Assembly (NCBI RefSeq): GCF_000190635.1
Contig: NC_015172.1
Coordinates: forward strand, 1,612,001-1,676,000
DNA from: Syntrophobotulus glycolicus DSM 8271
GTDB taxonomy: Bacteria > Bacillota > Desulfitobacteriia > Desulfitobacteriales > Syntrophobotulaceae
Length of the DNA stretch: 64,000 nucleotides
Reading direction: 5' to 3'
Position numbers and translations under genes: made by a program. Every line of letters begins with the position of its first letter. Position 1 is the stretch's first letter. The notes beneath the pieces are model-generated. The model saw only the letters and a program-made list of their open reading frames with translations, was not told the origin of the DNA and did not search any database. This document shows, piece after piece, positions 43,397 through 53,123 of the stretch.

Positions 43397-43434
43397 AGAA
43401 ATGAAATAAACTTTAAACAAGGTGGTGTCAGAAT

Positions 43435-44502
43435 TTGAAAAAAGTGATTTTATTTATCCTCATATTAATTCCGTTTGTCTTTTTATCCGGATGTACGGCG
43501 AATAAGGCAAATAACGCCGGTGACGATCAGAGCGGCAATCAAAACCAAAACCCGCCTGCTCAGCAATTATCAGTAAAAGATTATTTTCCGATCATAGAAA
43601 ATACCAGATATGTTTATGAGGGCCAGGGAAACGAGTATGCATCTTACACAGTGAATACTGACTATACATCTGAAACCAAAGTTCAGCAAAGAATTAATAA
43701 TGGCGGTACGATTACGGCAAAAGTTTTGGAACTGAAAGACGGCAAGCTCACCAAATTGTTGGCCAGGGGAGAGGCGTATTACCGGGAAAATCTTTTGGAA
43801 GCCAAAGAAAATGATAAAGAAATTTTATTAATGGAACCCTTAGTCCAAGGAACAACATGGAATCTTACAAATTCAAGAGTAAGGACAATTACCAATGTTG
43901 AGGCTGACGTCACGACACCATCAGGAACATATAAGGCTATTGAAGTGACAACCACCAGTTCAAATGACAAAACACTGGATTATTATGTGAAAGACGTTGG
44001 ACTGGTTAAATCAGTTACTGTTTTTGATCAGGATGAAATAAGCTCATCTCTAAGCAAAATAGAAAAAGATGTTTCGTTCGTTCAAAAAGTCAGTTTTTTC
44101 TATCCCGGTGTTAATGATGGCAAAATCTATTATCAAGAAAAAGAGTTAAGCTTCAAAACAAATGAGATGACCAGACCGGCGCTTGAAAAGGCTTATAAAG
44201 AAGTTCCGAACAGTAATGTTGGTAAGGTATTCTCGGCAAATACGAAGATTAATAGCTTATATTTAAATTCGGATGGTATGGTTTACCTTGACCTGAATGA
44301 GGCCTTTTTAAAGGAAATGAACGCAGGATCGGGATATGAATCAATGATCCTCCAGAGCGTTGCCGATACCTTCGGAAAGTATTACAATGCGCAGAAAGTC
44401 ATCCTGACCATAGACGGAAAACTTTATGAATCAGGACATCTGCGGTTTGAAAGAGGGCAGTCTTTGGAGGTTAACGATGAGAATGCCGTCCAGGTAAAAT
44501 GA
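43435..44502 (+). CDS. Lipoprotein with C-terminal GerMN domain
   Basis: 355 residues from a TTG at 43435 with AAGGTGG nine bases upstream. The lipobox is FLSGC, with the modified Cys near residue 20, followed by an Asn/Gln-rich linker. The middle region (YFPIIENTRYVYEG through VGLVKSVTVFDQ) is a beta-rich domain seen in clostridial lipoproteins. The end (ISFFYPGVNDGKIYYQ-like start, SLYLNSDGMVYLDLNEAFL, LQSVADTFGKYYNAQKVILT) is GerMN, a domain of sporulation and germination proteins such as GerM. It is held outside the membrane. Its role in sporulation is an inference from the domain. Confidence 0.87.
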   Translation: MKKVILFILILIPFVFLSGCTANKANNAGDDQSGNQNQNPPAQQLSVKDYFPIIENTRYVYEGQGNEYASYTVNTDYTSETKVQQRINNGGTITAKVLELKDGKLTKLLARGEAYYRENLLEAKENDKEILLMEPLVQGTTWNLTNSRVRTITNVEADVTTPSGTYKAIEVTTTSSNDKTLDYYVKDVGLVKSVTVFDQDEISSSLSKIEKDVSFVQKVSFFYPGVNDGKIYYQEKELSFKTNEMTRPALEKAYKEVPNSNVGKVFSANTKINSLYLNSDGMVYLDLNEAFLKEMNAGSGYESMILQSVADTFGKYYNAQKVILTIDGKLYESGHLRFERGQSLEVNDENAVQVK

Positions 44503-44539
44503 GACATGGAAGCTTTGAAGATTTTCATTTTAAGCAGTA

Positions 44540-44580
44540 AACAAAGGGACATCTGATGACGTCCCCTTTGTTTTGTTTTT
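44540..44580 (+). terminator. Rho-independent terminator after the GerMN lipoprotein gene
   Basis: AACAAAGGGAC (44540-44550) pairs with GTCCCCTTTGTT (44561-44572) with one bulge, then TTTGTTTTT. Confidence 0.85.
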
Positions 44581-44640
44581 CCGGGTGTCGATCTGTAAAA
44601 ACGGGTTTAAAATTGTCGGTTTTGTTTAGGAGGAAACATC

Positions 44641-47265
44641 ATGTTCCATAATCTCAGTGAAAATGAGGTAATCCGTCATTTTGGTTCTACGCCGGAAGGA
44701 TTAACAGATGAGGAAGCCGGCCAACGGATAAAACAATATGGTAAAAATGAGATTCCGGAAGGAAAGAAGAAAACCCTGGCCGGAATGTTCCTGGAGCAAT
44801 TCAAAAGCATTATGATCCTGATCCTCCTGATTGCCGCTGTAATTTCCGGTCTTATGCATGAGCTTACAGATACTTATATTATTCTGGTGGTGATCGTTCT
44901 CAATGCGGTTTTGGGAGTAATTCAGGAGAGTAAGGCTGAAAAGGCGCTTGAGGCACTTCAAAAAATGTCTTCCCCCTTTGTAAAAGTGAAGCGGAATGGC
45001 AAAGTCAGAGAGGTCAAAACCGAAGAAATCGTGCCCGGAGATATGGTGATCATTGAAGCGGGAGATTATGTTCCCGCCGACCTGCGTCTTATGGAGACGG
45101 CAAGCCTGAAGGTTGAGGAGGCTGCACTTACGGGAGAGTCCCTGCCTGTGGAAAAACAAACAGCAAAGCTGGAAGAGCAGGATCTGATCCTGGGAGACCG
45201 GATTAACATGGCTTATTCGGGGAGCAGTGTAACCTATGGCAGAGGAAATGGAATCGTCACGGCCACCGGAATAAATACTGAAGTAGGAAAGATCGCCCAG
45301 CATTTGGCCAGAGAAGATACCCAAAGCACTCCATTGCAGAAAAAGCTGGAGGAAATGAGCAAATATCTGAGTGTTGGTATAATCACGGTTTCCATTGTCA
45401 TATTTTTTGCGGGTATTCTTCAGGGGAGAGAATACTTTGAAATGTTTTTGACTGCTGTCAGTCTGGCGGTTGCGGCGATTCCGGAAGGTCTGCCTGCTGT
45501 GGTCACGATTGTGCTGGCTATCGGAGTACAGAAGATGGCCCGTCGCAATGCGATTATCCGCAAGTTATCGGCAGTTGAAACTTTGGGTGGGACTGAAATC
45601 ATCTGCTCGGATAAAACCGGCACCCTTACTCAAAATCAGATGACCGTTAAGAAGGTATTTGTCGGCGGCAAATTGCTTGGCGGAACAGAAATTCGGGTGG
45701 AAGAGATGGATGTCCGGTTAATGATCGAGACCATGGTCTTATGCAATGATACCAAGATTTCTACAACTGATCAGAAGATTTCTCTCGTAGGTGATCCCAC
45801 GGAAAAGGCTTTGGTTTCTTTCGCAGAAGAGAAGGGCTTATCTAAAGAAAAGATAGAGCAAATATTGCCCAGGGTGGCCGAAATACCTTTTGATTCAGAG
45901 AGAAAGCTGATGACGGTGATCAATAGGCATGACGGCAGATACAGGATGATGACGAAAGGCGCGCCCGATGTTCTTCTGGAAAGGTGCACAAAAGTATTCG
46001 ACCGGCAAAATCCCAGAGAGTTGACGGCTGAAGATGGGGCGAGAATCATTCAAGCCAATAAAGAAATGGCTTCTAAAGCATTGCGGGTTCTGGCAGTCGC
46101 CTATAAGGATATTGATCAGATTGAGGACCCGCTCGTACCGGAAAATATTGAAGGTGAACTTGTCTTTATTGGACTCGTTGGGATGATTGACCCGTTAAGG
46201 CCTGAAGCTCTGGAGGCGGTAAAAACTTGTGCTCAGGCCGGTATCAGGCCAATCATGATCACAGGGGATCATAAAGATACGGCAGCGGCTATTGCCAAAG
46301 AGCTGGGAATGATCAAAGATGATCATGAGGTAATTACAGGTAGCCAGCTCAATAAAATGAGTGACGAAGAATTCCAGAAACAGGTAAACCAATATTCTGT
46401 ATATGCCAGAGTGTCCCCGGAGCATAAGGTTAAGATTGTTGAAGCCTGGCAAAAACAAGGAAAAGTTGTGGCAATGACAGGTGACGGAGTCAATGATGCC
46501 CCGGCTCTAAAAGCTTCGGATATTGGGATTGGGATGGGGATCACCGGCACTGATGTGTCAAAAGGGGTATCCAATATGATTCTGGCGGATGATAACTTTG
46601 CGACGATTGTCATCGCAGTTGAGGAAGGCAGGAAAATTTACAGCAATATCCGCAAATCCATTCAGTTCTTATTATCTTCCAACCTGGGGGAGGTTTTCAC
46701 TCTTTTTGTGGCGACCATGCTGAACTGGACGATTTTACAGCCCATTCATATTCTATGGGTCAATCTGGTAACAGATACGCTCCCCGCCCTGGCTTTAGGA
46801 GTTGAACAGGCCGAAGAAGATATTATGAAAAACAGACCGCGCAAGTCGACAAGCAGTTTCTTTTCCGAAGGTGTCGGGGTAAGCATTTTTTATCAGGGGA
46901 TTTGTAAGGGCTTAATCACATTACTCATCTTTTATCTGGGATCTGTCTTCTATACCCAGGAAATTGCCATGACGATGGCCTTTGCGACTCTGGGCCTGAT
47001 TCAGCTGGCCCATTCCCTCAATGTCAGATCCAACAGCAAATCAATTTTCAGAATAGGTTTATTGTCCAACCGCTACCTGATCGCGGCAATCGTTTTTTCT
47101 GCTGTAATCCAATTATTCGTGATTGTTGTTCCTTATTTTCATTCTATTTTCAAAGTGAGTTCATTAAACGCTGAGCAATGGCTGATGGTATTGCTTGCCT
47201 CGGCGGCGATTATTCCGGTGGTGGAGATTGGGAAGATGATTGCCCGGAGAAAGCCCAAACAATGA
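44641..47265 (+). CDS. Calcium-transporting P-type ATPase (SERCA/PMR1-like)
   Basis: 874 residues. The cation ATPase N-terminal domain ([20 protein letters not shown]) is followed by the actuator motif TGES, the M4 motif [11 protein letters not shown], the phosphorylation site [12 protein letters not shown], the nucleotide site [13 protein letters not shown], hinge [13 protein letters not shown] and the M6 motif [16 protein letters not shown]. Glu in M4 and Asn/Asp in M6 are the site II calcium ligands, so it should pump Ca2+ (or Mn2+) out at the cost of ATP. TTAGGAGG precedes the ATG. It may be co-transcribed with the deaminase gene 26 bases on. Confidence 0.95.
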   Translation: MFHNLSENEVIRHFGSTPEGLTDEEAGQRIKQYGKNEIPEGKKKTLAGMFLEQFKSIMILILLIAAVISGLMHELTDTYIILVVIVLNAVLGVIQESKAEKALEALQKMSSPFVKVKRNGKVREVKTEEIVPGDMVIIEAGDYVPADLRLMETASLKVEEAALTGESLPVEKQTAKLEEQDLILGDRINMAYSGSSVTYGRGNGIVTATGINTEVGKIAQHLAREDTQSTPLQKKLEEMSKYLSVGIITVSIVIFFAGILQGREYFEMFLTAVSLAVAAIPEGLPAVVTIVLAIGVQKMARRNAIIRKLSAVETLGGTEIICSDKTGTLTQNQMTVKKVFVGGKLLGGTEIRVEEMDVRLMIETMVLCNDTKISTTDQKISLVGDPTEKALVSFAEEKGLSKEKIEQILPRVAEIPFDSERKLMTVINRHDGRYRMMTKGAPDVLLERCTKVFDRQNPRELTAEDGARIIQANKEMASKALRVLAVAYKDIDQIEDPLVPENIEGELVFIGLVGMIDPLRPEALEAVKTCAQAGIRPIMITGDHKDTAAAIAKELGMIKDDHEVITGSQLNKMSDEEFQKQVNQYSVYARVSPEHKVKIVEAWQKQGKVVAMTGDGVNDAPALKASDIGIGMGITGTDVSKGVSNMILADDNFATIVIAVEEGRKIYSNIRKSIQFLLSSNLGEVFTLFVATMLNWTILQPIHILWVNLVTDTLPALALGVEQAEEDIMKNRPRKSTSSFFSEGVGVSIFYQGICKGLITLLIFYLGSVFYTQEIAMTMAFATLGLIQLAHSLNVRSNSKSIFRIGLLSNRYLIAAIVFSAVIQLFVIVVPYFHSIFKVSSLNAEQWLMVLLASAAIIPVVEIGKMIARRKPKQ

Positions 47266-47291
47266 TGTGAAAACAGGGAGGACTGAACATC

Positions 47292-47756
47292 ATGAATTTA
47301 TTTATGCAGCAGGCTTACAGGGAAGCAAAAACAGGAATGACAGCCGGAGAAGGAGGGCCTTTTGGCGCGGTCGTCGTTAGGGAAGGAAAAGTAATAGCGA
47401 GTGCACATAATATCGTTTTATTAACACAGGATTCCACTGCTCATGCCGAAATCGTGGCGATCAGAAAAGCTGAACGCCTTTTGGGAACACACGATCTTTC
47501 AGGTTGTGAATTATACACGACAAGCTACCCTTGTCCGATGTGTCTGGGAGCCATCATGTGGGCCAGGATTTCTAAAGTTTATTACGGGTGTACTCCGGAA
47601 CAGGTTTCCAAAATCGGGTTTGATGATAAAGTCTTTTATGAAGCCATAGAAGACCCCAATGCCAGCGGTCTGATATCCCTGGAACATTCGGACAGCGGGG
47701 AATGTCTAAAGCTTTTGGCTGACTGGATCAAAAAAGAGGACCGTAAATTATATTAG
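47292..47756 (+). CDS. guaD: Guanine deaminase-type nucleoside deaminase
   Basis: 154 residues, the size of Bacillus GuaD. The zinc site is HAEIVAIRKA with catalytic His and Glu, plus PCPMCLGAIMWARISKVYYG with the two Cys ligands. The C-terminal SKIGFDDKVFYEAI segment is typical of GuaD, where swapped C-terminal residues complete the active site. It converts guanine to xanthine in purine salvage. Assignment over TadA rests on the C-terminus and on the GuaD-like residues around the zinc motif. GGGAGGA precedes the ATG. Confidence 0.87.
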   Translation: MNLFMQQAYREAKTGMTAGEGGPFGAVVVREGKVIASAHNIVLLTQDSTAHAEIVAIRKAERLLGTHDLSGCELYTTSYPCPMCLGAIMWARISKVYYGCTPEQVSKIGFDDKVFYEAIEDPNASGLISLEHSDSGECLKLLADWIKKEDRKLY

Positions 47757-47812
47757 GATCAGGAAAAACGGAAGATTTCGATTCAATCTGAAAGGATAAA
47801 ATTACAGGTATT

Positions 47813-49393
47813 ATGACGAGTATTGCTATTATTCTTGCCGTTATGTTCATCGGTGTGATCTTGATGATGATTGCATATGCAAGTGCTTACAGCAAAACGG
47901 AAAGGAAAAGCGGAAAGTTTAAGCGGGTCATTCTGAATATTTGCCGGAGTGCCAGCGAAAGAAAAAAAATAGAAGATGCCCTGAGGGAAAATGAGCGTTT
48001 GTTGCAGGAATGCCAGAAAGTGGCCAATATTGGCAGCTATGTTTATGACTTGACGACGATGATCTGGAGCAGCAGTACAGAACTGGAGAAAATATTTGGT
48101 ATTGATCAGGAGTATCCTCATACTTTTGAAGGATGGATTGAGATCATTCATCCGGACTGGCGTGAAAAAATGAGGAAATATTATCACACAGTGATAGAAG
48201 AAAAGCTGCGCTTCGATGACGAGTATAGAATACTGCGCGTAAAAGACCGGCAAGAACGATGGGTACATGGCTTAGGTGAACTGGAATTTGATGAGCAGGG
48301 AAACCCGGTCCGTTTATTTGGTACGATTCAGGATATTACCAAGCGGAAGGACACGGAAAATGAAATTTTGCATTTGAGTTATCGTGATGTATTAACAGGC
48401 TTATATAACAGAAGATTTTATGAAGAAGAAATCAGAAGACTCAATACAGAGAGAAACCTCCCGATTTCAATCATCATGGCTGATGTGAACAGTTTGAAAT
48501 TCTTCAATGACGCGTTTGGGCACCAGACAGGGGATGAGCTTCTGCAAAAAGCCGCCCTGGCAATCAAAAGCGCCTGCCGTGCTGATGATATCGTGGCCCG
48601 CTGGGGAGGGGATGAATTTGTCGTCCTTTTACCCAGAACGGATAAAGAAGCGGTGAAGGGGATTGTAAAAAGAATTAAAGAGTTCTACTCTAATCAATCC
48701 GTAAATGATTTGAGTATCAGTATTTCAGTTGGGTGGAGTACAAAGAACTCTATGGATGAAGATATTGTAAAAGTGATCAATCACGCCGAAGACTTTATGT
48801 ATAAACATAAAATAGTGGAGAATGAAGGCAAGAGGGGAAATACGATAACAACGATTATCCGTACCCTTCATGAAAAAAATCCCAAAGAAGAAGAACATGC
48901 AAAGAGGGTAAGCGAAATAAGTGAGAAAATAGGAACAGCTTTAGAATTGTCTGAAATGGAAGTAAGTGAACTAAAGGTTGTCGGGCTTATCCATGATATC
49001 GGTAAAATTGCCATTGAGGAAGGGATTCTAAATAAGCCCGGAGTATTAACCGATCAGGAAATGGAAGAAATCCGCCGTCATCCGGATATTGGATTCCGAA
49101 TTTTAAGTTCATCCCATGAAATGCTGGAGTTGGCCGATTGTATCCTGTCCCATCATGAAAGGTGGGATGGAAAAGGCTATCCCAGAGGGCTGGAGGGGGA
49201 GGAAATACCAAGAACGGCCAGAATCATTGCTCTGGCTGACAGTTATGATGCGATGCTCAGTGAACGTCCGTACAGAAAAACATTGAGTGAAGAAACGATG
49301 ATCAAAGAAATACACAAGAAGGCAGGCACACAGTTTGATCCGGAAATTGCCAGATTGTTTGTAGAAAAAGTATTGAATAAAGCATGGCCATAA
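47813..49393 (+). CDS. PAS-GGDEF-HD-GYP c-di-GMP signalling protein
   Basis: 526 residues. One N-terminal membrane segment (about 2-25) precedes a PAS/PAC domain (about 65-180, ending LFGTIQDITKRK), a GGDEF domain (about 185-345) and an HD-GYP domain (about 350-525). The GGDEF signature RWGGDEFVV is intact, with an RADD inhibitory I-site five residues before it. The HD-GYP motifs HDIGKI, HPDIGF and HHERWDGKGYPRGL are intact too. The protein can in principle both make and break down c-di-GMP. The c-di-GMP riboswitches upstream of the GH5 gene are possible local readers of that signal. Confidence 0.93.
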   Translation: MTSIAIILAVMFIGVILMMIAYASAYSKTERKSGKFKRVILNICRSASERKKIEDALRENERLLQECQKVANIGSYVYDLTTMIWSSSTELEKIFGIDQEYPHTFEGWIEIIHPDWREKMRKYYHTVIEEKLRFDDEYRILRVKDRQERWVHGLGELEFDEQGNPVRLFGTIQDITKRKDTENEILHLSYRDVLTGLYNRRFYEEEIRRLNTERNLPISIIMADVNSLKFFNDAFGHQTGDELLQKAALAIKSACRADDIVARWGGDEFVVLLPRTDKEAVKGIVKRIKEFYSNQSVNDLSISISVGWSTKNSMDEDIVKVINHAEDFMYKHKIVENEGKRGNTITTIIRTLHEKNPKEEEHAKRVSEISEKIGTALELSEMEVSELKVVGLIHDIGKIAIEEGILNKPGVLTDQEMEEIRRHPDIGFRILSSSHEMLELADCILSHHERWDGKGYPRGLEGEEIPRTARIIALADSYDAMLSERPYRKTLSEETMIKEIHKKAGTQFDPEIARLFVEKVLNKAWP

Positions 49394-49408
49394 GCTTTTG
49401 ATCAATTA

Positions 49409-49441
49409 CCCATTGATCAATGGGAGAAACAATGCTATAAT
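49409..49441 (+). promoter_or_regulatory. Promoter of the aroF T-box transcript, with palindrome over the -35
   Basis: TTGATC (49413-49418), a 17-base spacer and TATAAT (49436-49441). The perfect 16-bp palindrome CCCATTGATCAATGGG (49409-49424) covers the -35, and a second TTGATCAAT lies just upstream (49398-49406). This suggests a repressor site in addition to the T-box. Confidence 0.7.
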
Positions 49442-49472
49442 TTTGGTTAAACTATTTAATATGTAATCATCA

Positions 49473-49752
49473 AAAGTGATGATAGGGAAAAGTAAACGGT
49501 ATGATTTTTTCAGGGAGGAAGCGTCATAGACTGAAAGCGCTTCTAAACGATCGGCTGTTGAAAGTTCACCCTTGAACTGCCGGGCTGAAACCTTTTGGTA
49601 AGTAGGCTGGGACGGAGACTTCCACCGTTACAGGGAAGGGGGTATAAGGAATATGATGTTCCCGTACCTGCTGAAAGAGGAGTCTGAGGACTCAATTAGG
49701 GTGGTACCGCGAAAAACACTTTTCGTCCCTTCAGGGATGAAAGGTTTTTTTA
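49473..49752 (+). ncRNA. T-box riboswitch upstream of DAHP synthase, probably phenylalanine-specific
   Basis: The T-box sequence AGGGTGGTACCGCG is at 49698-49711. Stem I has the loop-E pair AGTA (49491-49494) and GAA (49560-49562), an AGGGAG/GAAA distal arm, and a base helix AGGG/CCCT. By position relative to the GAA and the closing CCC, the specifier triplet is TTC at 49565-49567, followed by a purine, which reads phenylalanine. The competing terminator is TTTCGTCCC (49721-49729) with GGGATGAAA (49734-49742) and seven T. Uncharged tRNA would stabilise the antiterminator and switch aroF on. Confidence 0.92.
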
Positions 49753-49807
49753 TTTTGTACCGCTTGGTCAATCAAGAAATGAGGGTACTGCGGAAGGAGA
49801 AAAGATC

Positions 49808-50836
49808 ATGAGTATGAGGTTTATAAAAAGAATTCCCGGGGCGGCGGAAATCATTAAGCAAATTCCTCTGCCCGGCCACATTAAAGAGATCAAGAAAGAA
49901 AAGGACCATCAGATCAAGAAAATTTTTGAAAACAAGGATGACCGGTTCCTTCTGATCATAGGCCCCTGCTCGGCCGACAATGAGGATTCGGTGTGCGAGT
50001 ATATCAGCAGGCTGGCTAAAATACAGGAAAAGGTTCAGGACAGGATTTTCATCATTCCCAGGATTTACACCAATAAGCCCCGGACGACCGGTGAGGGGTA
50101 TAAAGGAATGGTCCATCAGCCTGATCCAAGTAAAGAGCCGGATTTGTGCGAGGGCATCAAAGCGATACGCAGGATGCATATCCGTTCTCTGTCTGAATTC
50201 CATATGCCGGCGGCAGATGAAATGCTTTACCCCGAGAACTATTCCTACCTTTCCGATGTTCTGGGATATATTGCGGTGGGGGCCCGTTCGGTAGAAAACC
50301 AGCAGCACAGGCTGACCGTCAGTGGTGTTGAGATGCCGGTCGGCATGAAAAACCCGACCGGCGGGGATTTGACGGTGATGTTAAATTCGATTAAAGCTGC
50401 TCAAAGCAGTCATGCTTTTCTGTACAACGGCTGGCAGGTAGAAACCACCGGCAATACCCTTGCGCACGCCATATTAAGAGGTGCGGTCGATTCTTACGGC
50501 AGGAATATCCCGAATTATCATTATGAGGATCTGATCTTTACCGCCTCTGAATATGAAAAACACCAGCTGGCTCATCCCAGTATTATTGTGGATACCAATC
50601 ATGCCAATTCCATGAAATGCTATTATGAGCAGCCGAGAATCGCGCGTGAAATATTAATGAGCCGGAAATACGACACTGCTCTGAAAAAGATGATCAAAGG
50701 TCTGATGATCGAGAGCTATCTTGTAGAAGGCAGACAGGAAATAGGTGAAAATATTTACGGAAAATCAATTACGGATGCTTGCCTGGGCTGGGAAAGCACG
50801 GAAAGATTGATCTGTTATATCGCCGAAAATGTTTAA
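49808..50836 (+). CDS. aroF: 3-deoxy-7-phosphoheptulonate synthase (AroFGH type)
   Basis: 342 residues. Motifs of the type I-alpha enzyme are plain: LLIIGPCSADNEDSV, IIPRIYTNKPRTTGEGYKG, SEFHMPAADEMLYPEN, GARSVENQQHR, GMKNPTGGDL and IIVDTNHANSMKC. It condenses PEP with erythrose-4-P in the first step of the shikimate pathway. GGAG precedes the ATG. The T-box places it under aromatic amino acid control. It is monocistronic as far as the sequence shows. Confidence 0.95.
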   Translation: MSMRFIKRIPGAAEIIKQIPLPGHIKEIKKEKDHQIKKIFENKDDRFLLIIGPCSADNEDSVCEYISRLAKIQEKVQDRIFIIPRIYTNKPRTTGEGYKGMVHQPDPSKEPDLCEGIKAIRRMHIRSLSEFHMPAADEMLYPENYSYLSDVLGYIAVGARSVENQQHRLTVSGVEMPVGMKNPTGGDLTVMLNSIKAAQSSHAFLYNGWQVETTGNTLAHAILRGAVDSYGRNIPNYHYEDLIFTASEYEKHQLAHPSIIVDTNHANSMKCYYEQPRIAREILMSRKYDTALKKMIKGLMIESYLVEGRQEIGENIYGKSITDACLGWESTERLICYIAENV

Positions 50837-50946
50837 GAATTTTTGGAAGAGATCATTGTCCTCTCTCTCCTGATATTGATGTTGGCAGATAAACTGATTT
50901 TTCGTTTTTCAACTTGACGCCAGGGTGAGGGGATATGTATATATTC

Positions 50947-50976
50947 TTGACACTTGGCAGGATAATATAGTAGATT
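50947..50976 (+). promoter_or_regulatory. Probable promoter of the CNNM/CorC gene
   Basis: Consensus TTGACA (50947-50952) with TAGATT (50971-50976) 18 bases downstream. The predicted start near 50983 excludes the longer open frame beginning at 50980 and supports the TTG start at 51031. Confidence 0.55.
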
Positions 50977-51030
50977 TAATTGATAAGTCGGATTGTAAAG
51001 GGTTGGAAGAAATTCTGGAGGAAACATCAT

Positions 51031-52341
51031 TTGTTTAGCCAAATTGTCATCTTATTCGTACTCATAGTATTGAATGCTTTTTTTGCGGCATCGGAAATCG
51101 CCCTGATCTCCCTGAACGACAACAAAATAAGGCTGTTGGCCGAAGAAGGGGACAAGAAGGCCCGCCAGCTGCAGCGATTATTGAGTGAACCGAGTAAGTT
51201 TCTGGCAACCATTCAAATCGGGATAACTTTAGCTGGCTTTTTAGCCAGTGCGTTTGCGGCGGAAAGCTTTTCCGGTAAGCTGGTTGATCTGATAAAAATT
51301 TTTCACTTGCCTGTCTCTGATATCCTCTTGAAAAATATTTCCCTGGTCTTGATTACGGTTATACTCTCCTATTTTACGCTTGTTTTGGGAGAGCTGGTTC
51401 CCAAAAGGCTGGCGATGAAAAAAGCCGAGCCGATTGCATTGTTTGTCGTGAGGCCATTATTGATTTTGTCTGCGGCTACATCGCCATTTATTGCTTTTTT
51501 AACGATGTCAACAAATTCTTTTGTCCGGTTGTTTGGTGTTGACCCTAATGAGGAGGAGGATCAGGTCACAGAAGAAGAAATCCGGATGATGGTTGATGTC
51601 GGTGAAGAGAAGGGTGCGATCGACGAGAGCGAAAGGCTGATGATCAATAATGTTTTTGAATTTAATAATAAGACTGCGGAAGATATTATGACTCATCGTA
51701 CGGACATTTTCGCACTGCCCGTTGACGCCGATCTCAAAACAGTGATTCACTTTATCAATACAGAAAAGTTCTCCAGAATCCCGATATATCAGGATGATAT
51801 CGACCATATCGTCGGAGTGCTTCACTCCAAGGATATTCTTCATTGCTTGCTGGAGGATTGTGATAAGGAGAAATTTGAGTTAAAAAAAATTATCCGCCAG
51901 CCTTATTTTGTGCCCATTTCCAAAAGGACCGATGAACTGTTTAAAGAACTGCAACGAAAGAAGGTCCATCTGGCCATCATTATTGATGAATATGGCGGTA
52001 CCGCGGGAATTGTGACATTAGAAGATTTGATCGAAGAAATTGTCGGAAATATCTTTGATGAATACGATGAGGAAATCAAGGATTTTGAAAAGCTGGATGA
52101 AGACACTTGTCTGATCAACGGCACAACCAGTCTCGATGCAGTCAGTGACTATCTGGATACCGAGCTTCCGGTAGAGGAGTATGACACCTTAAGCGGCTTT
52201 GTGATCGGGCAGCTGGACCGAATTCCCGGAGAAGACGAGAGACCGGCGGTTGAATACAATGGATTTCTTTTTGAGGTAGAAGAGGTTGAAGAAAAAAGGG
52301 TGGCAATGGTCAAGGTATCTAAAATCCACCTTTCTGTATGA
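51031..52341 (+). CDS. CNNM/CorC (TlyC) family transporter-like protein
   Basis: 436 residues from a TTG at 51031 with GGAGG nine bases upstream. The DUF21 membrane domain fills about 1-180 (VLNAFFAASEIALISLNDNK, ATIQIGITLAGFLASAFAAE, LVLGELVPKRLAM). Two CBS domains follow (about 205-325, HRTDIFALPVDADLKTVI, GVLHSKDILH) and a CorC_HlyC domain ends the protein (about 340-430). Family members are Mg2+/Co2+ exporters or regulators; older names call them hemolysins without good reason. It appears monocistronic. Confidence 0.9.
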   Translation: MFSQIVILFVLIVLNAFFAASEIALISLNDNKIRLLAEEGDKKARQLQRLLSEPSKFLATIQIGITLAGFLASAFAAESFSGKLVDLIKIFHLPVSDILLKNISLVLITVILSYFTLVLGELVPKRLAMKKAEPIALFVVRPLLILSAATSPFIAFLTMSTNSFVRLFGVDPNEEEDQVTEEEIRMMVDVGEEKGAIDESERLMINNVFEFNNKTAEDIMTHRTDIFALPVDADLKTVIHFINTEKFSRIPIYQDDIDHIVGVLHSKDILHCLLEDCDKEKFELKKIIRQPYFVPISKRTDELFKELQRKKVHLAIIIDEYGGTAGIVTLEDLIEEIVGNIFDEYDEEIKDFEKLDEDTCLINGTTSLDAVSDYLDTELPVEEYDTLSGFVIGQLDRIPGEDERPAVEYNGFLFEVEEVEEKRVAMVKVSKIHLSV

Positions 52342-52404
52342 TCATACAAAAAGGTGGATGATTGTTCCTGACAGATCGTCATTCCGGAAGAGTATAGATG
52401 AATA

Positions 52405-52446
52405 AAAAGGAAGTGCTTTCAGTTCGGCTGAACACACTTCCTTTCC
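52405..52446. terminator. Terminator shared by the CNNM and UspA genes
   Basis: AAAGGAAGTG (about 52406-52415) pairs with CACTTCCTTT (about 52435-52444), with inner TTCAG/CTGAA. A-rich sequence before and T-rich after allow action on both strands. Confidence 0.75.
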
Positions 52447-52451
52447 TCATT

Positions 52452-52922
52452 TCACCAGGCAACAACAGTGTCGGATGTCGTCTGGGGATCAGGGTCTTTG
52501 ACGATCAGAACCGCACATTCCGCCCCAACCAATACCTTTTGAGAAACGCTTCCGAGAATCGCTCCTTTAAACGGACCGTTGCCGCGGCTTCCCATAACAA
52601 TTAAATCGTATTGATGATCTATGGATTCCCTGATAATCATCTGCGCGGGATTTCCGGAGGAGGTTTTCTCCGTGATACGGACATTGCTTTCATCTGCCTC
52701 TTTTCTCACGTCATGAATGATGCTTCGGCTTATTTTCTCTAATTGTTCATCTGTTAGAGAGAGACCAAACATGATATCTCCTCTTGCAGAATATTCAGGG
52801 GAAGAACAAACCTGAAGGATGGTTAGTTCTGCGTGGGAAAGTCTTGCGAGATCAAGTGCTTTTAAGTAGGCCAGTTTGGAGAATTTGGAATCATCCACAG
52901 GAACAAGAATTTTTTTAAACAC
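52452..52922 (-). CDS. Universal stress protein (UspA family)
   Basis: 156 residues from a GTG at 52922 (reading VFKKILVPVDDSKFSK) with AGGGGG seven bases upstream; the open frame continues 17 codons further up without a site. The ATP-binding UspA motif is present: LIVMGSRGNGPFKGAILGSV followed by SQKVLVGAECAVLIVKD. These cytosolic proteins bind ATP and are induced under stress or growth arrest. It is convergent with the CNNM gene and divergent from degV. Confidence 0.92.
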   Translation of the reverse strand: MFKKILVPVDDSKFSKLAYLKALDLARLSHAELTILQVCSSPEYSARGDIMFGLSLTDEQLEKISRSIIHDVRKEADESNVRITEKTSSGNPAQMIIRESIDHQYDLIVMGSRGNGPFKGAILGSVSQKVLVGAECAVLIVKDPDPQTTSDTVVAW

Positions 52923-53060
52923 AGATATTCCCCCTTTTGTTGTTTGTACAAATCCAAATCTTACATCTATCATATAATAAAATGCCAGAGCAAGCTATAT
53001 TTTTCCTGAAATTTCTGAAAATTCTTTTTATACATGAAGATCAAGATCACGAATTTTGTT

Positions 53061-53088
53061 TTGCATTGGCAAGAAAGTGTTTTATAAT
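53061..53088 (+). promoter_or_regulatory. Probable promoter of the degV operon
   Basis: TATAAT (53083-53088) with TTGCAT (53061-53066) 16 bases upstream. Confidence 0.5.
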
Positions 53089-53123
53089 GTTAATGATTGC
53101 TATTGAGAAAGGACAAGAGGAAT

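Noticed and set aside
52320-52362. Hairpin over the CNNM stop codon (ATCCACCTTT with AAAGGTGGAT)
   Set aside because: The stem is good but no T-run follows; the shared terminator at 52405-52446 is a better candidate, so it is not listed as a terminator.
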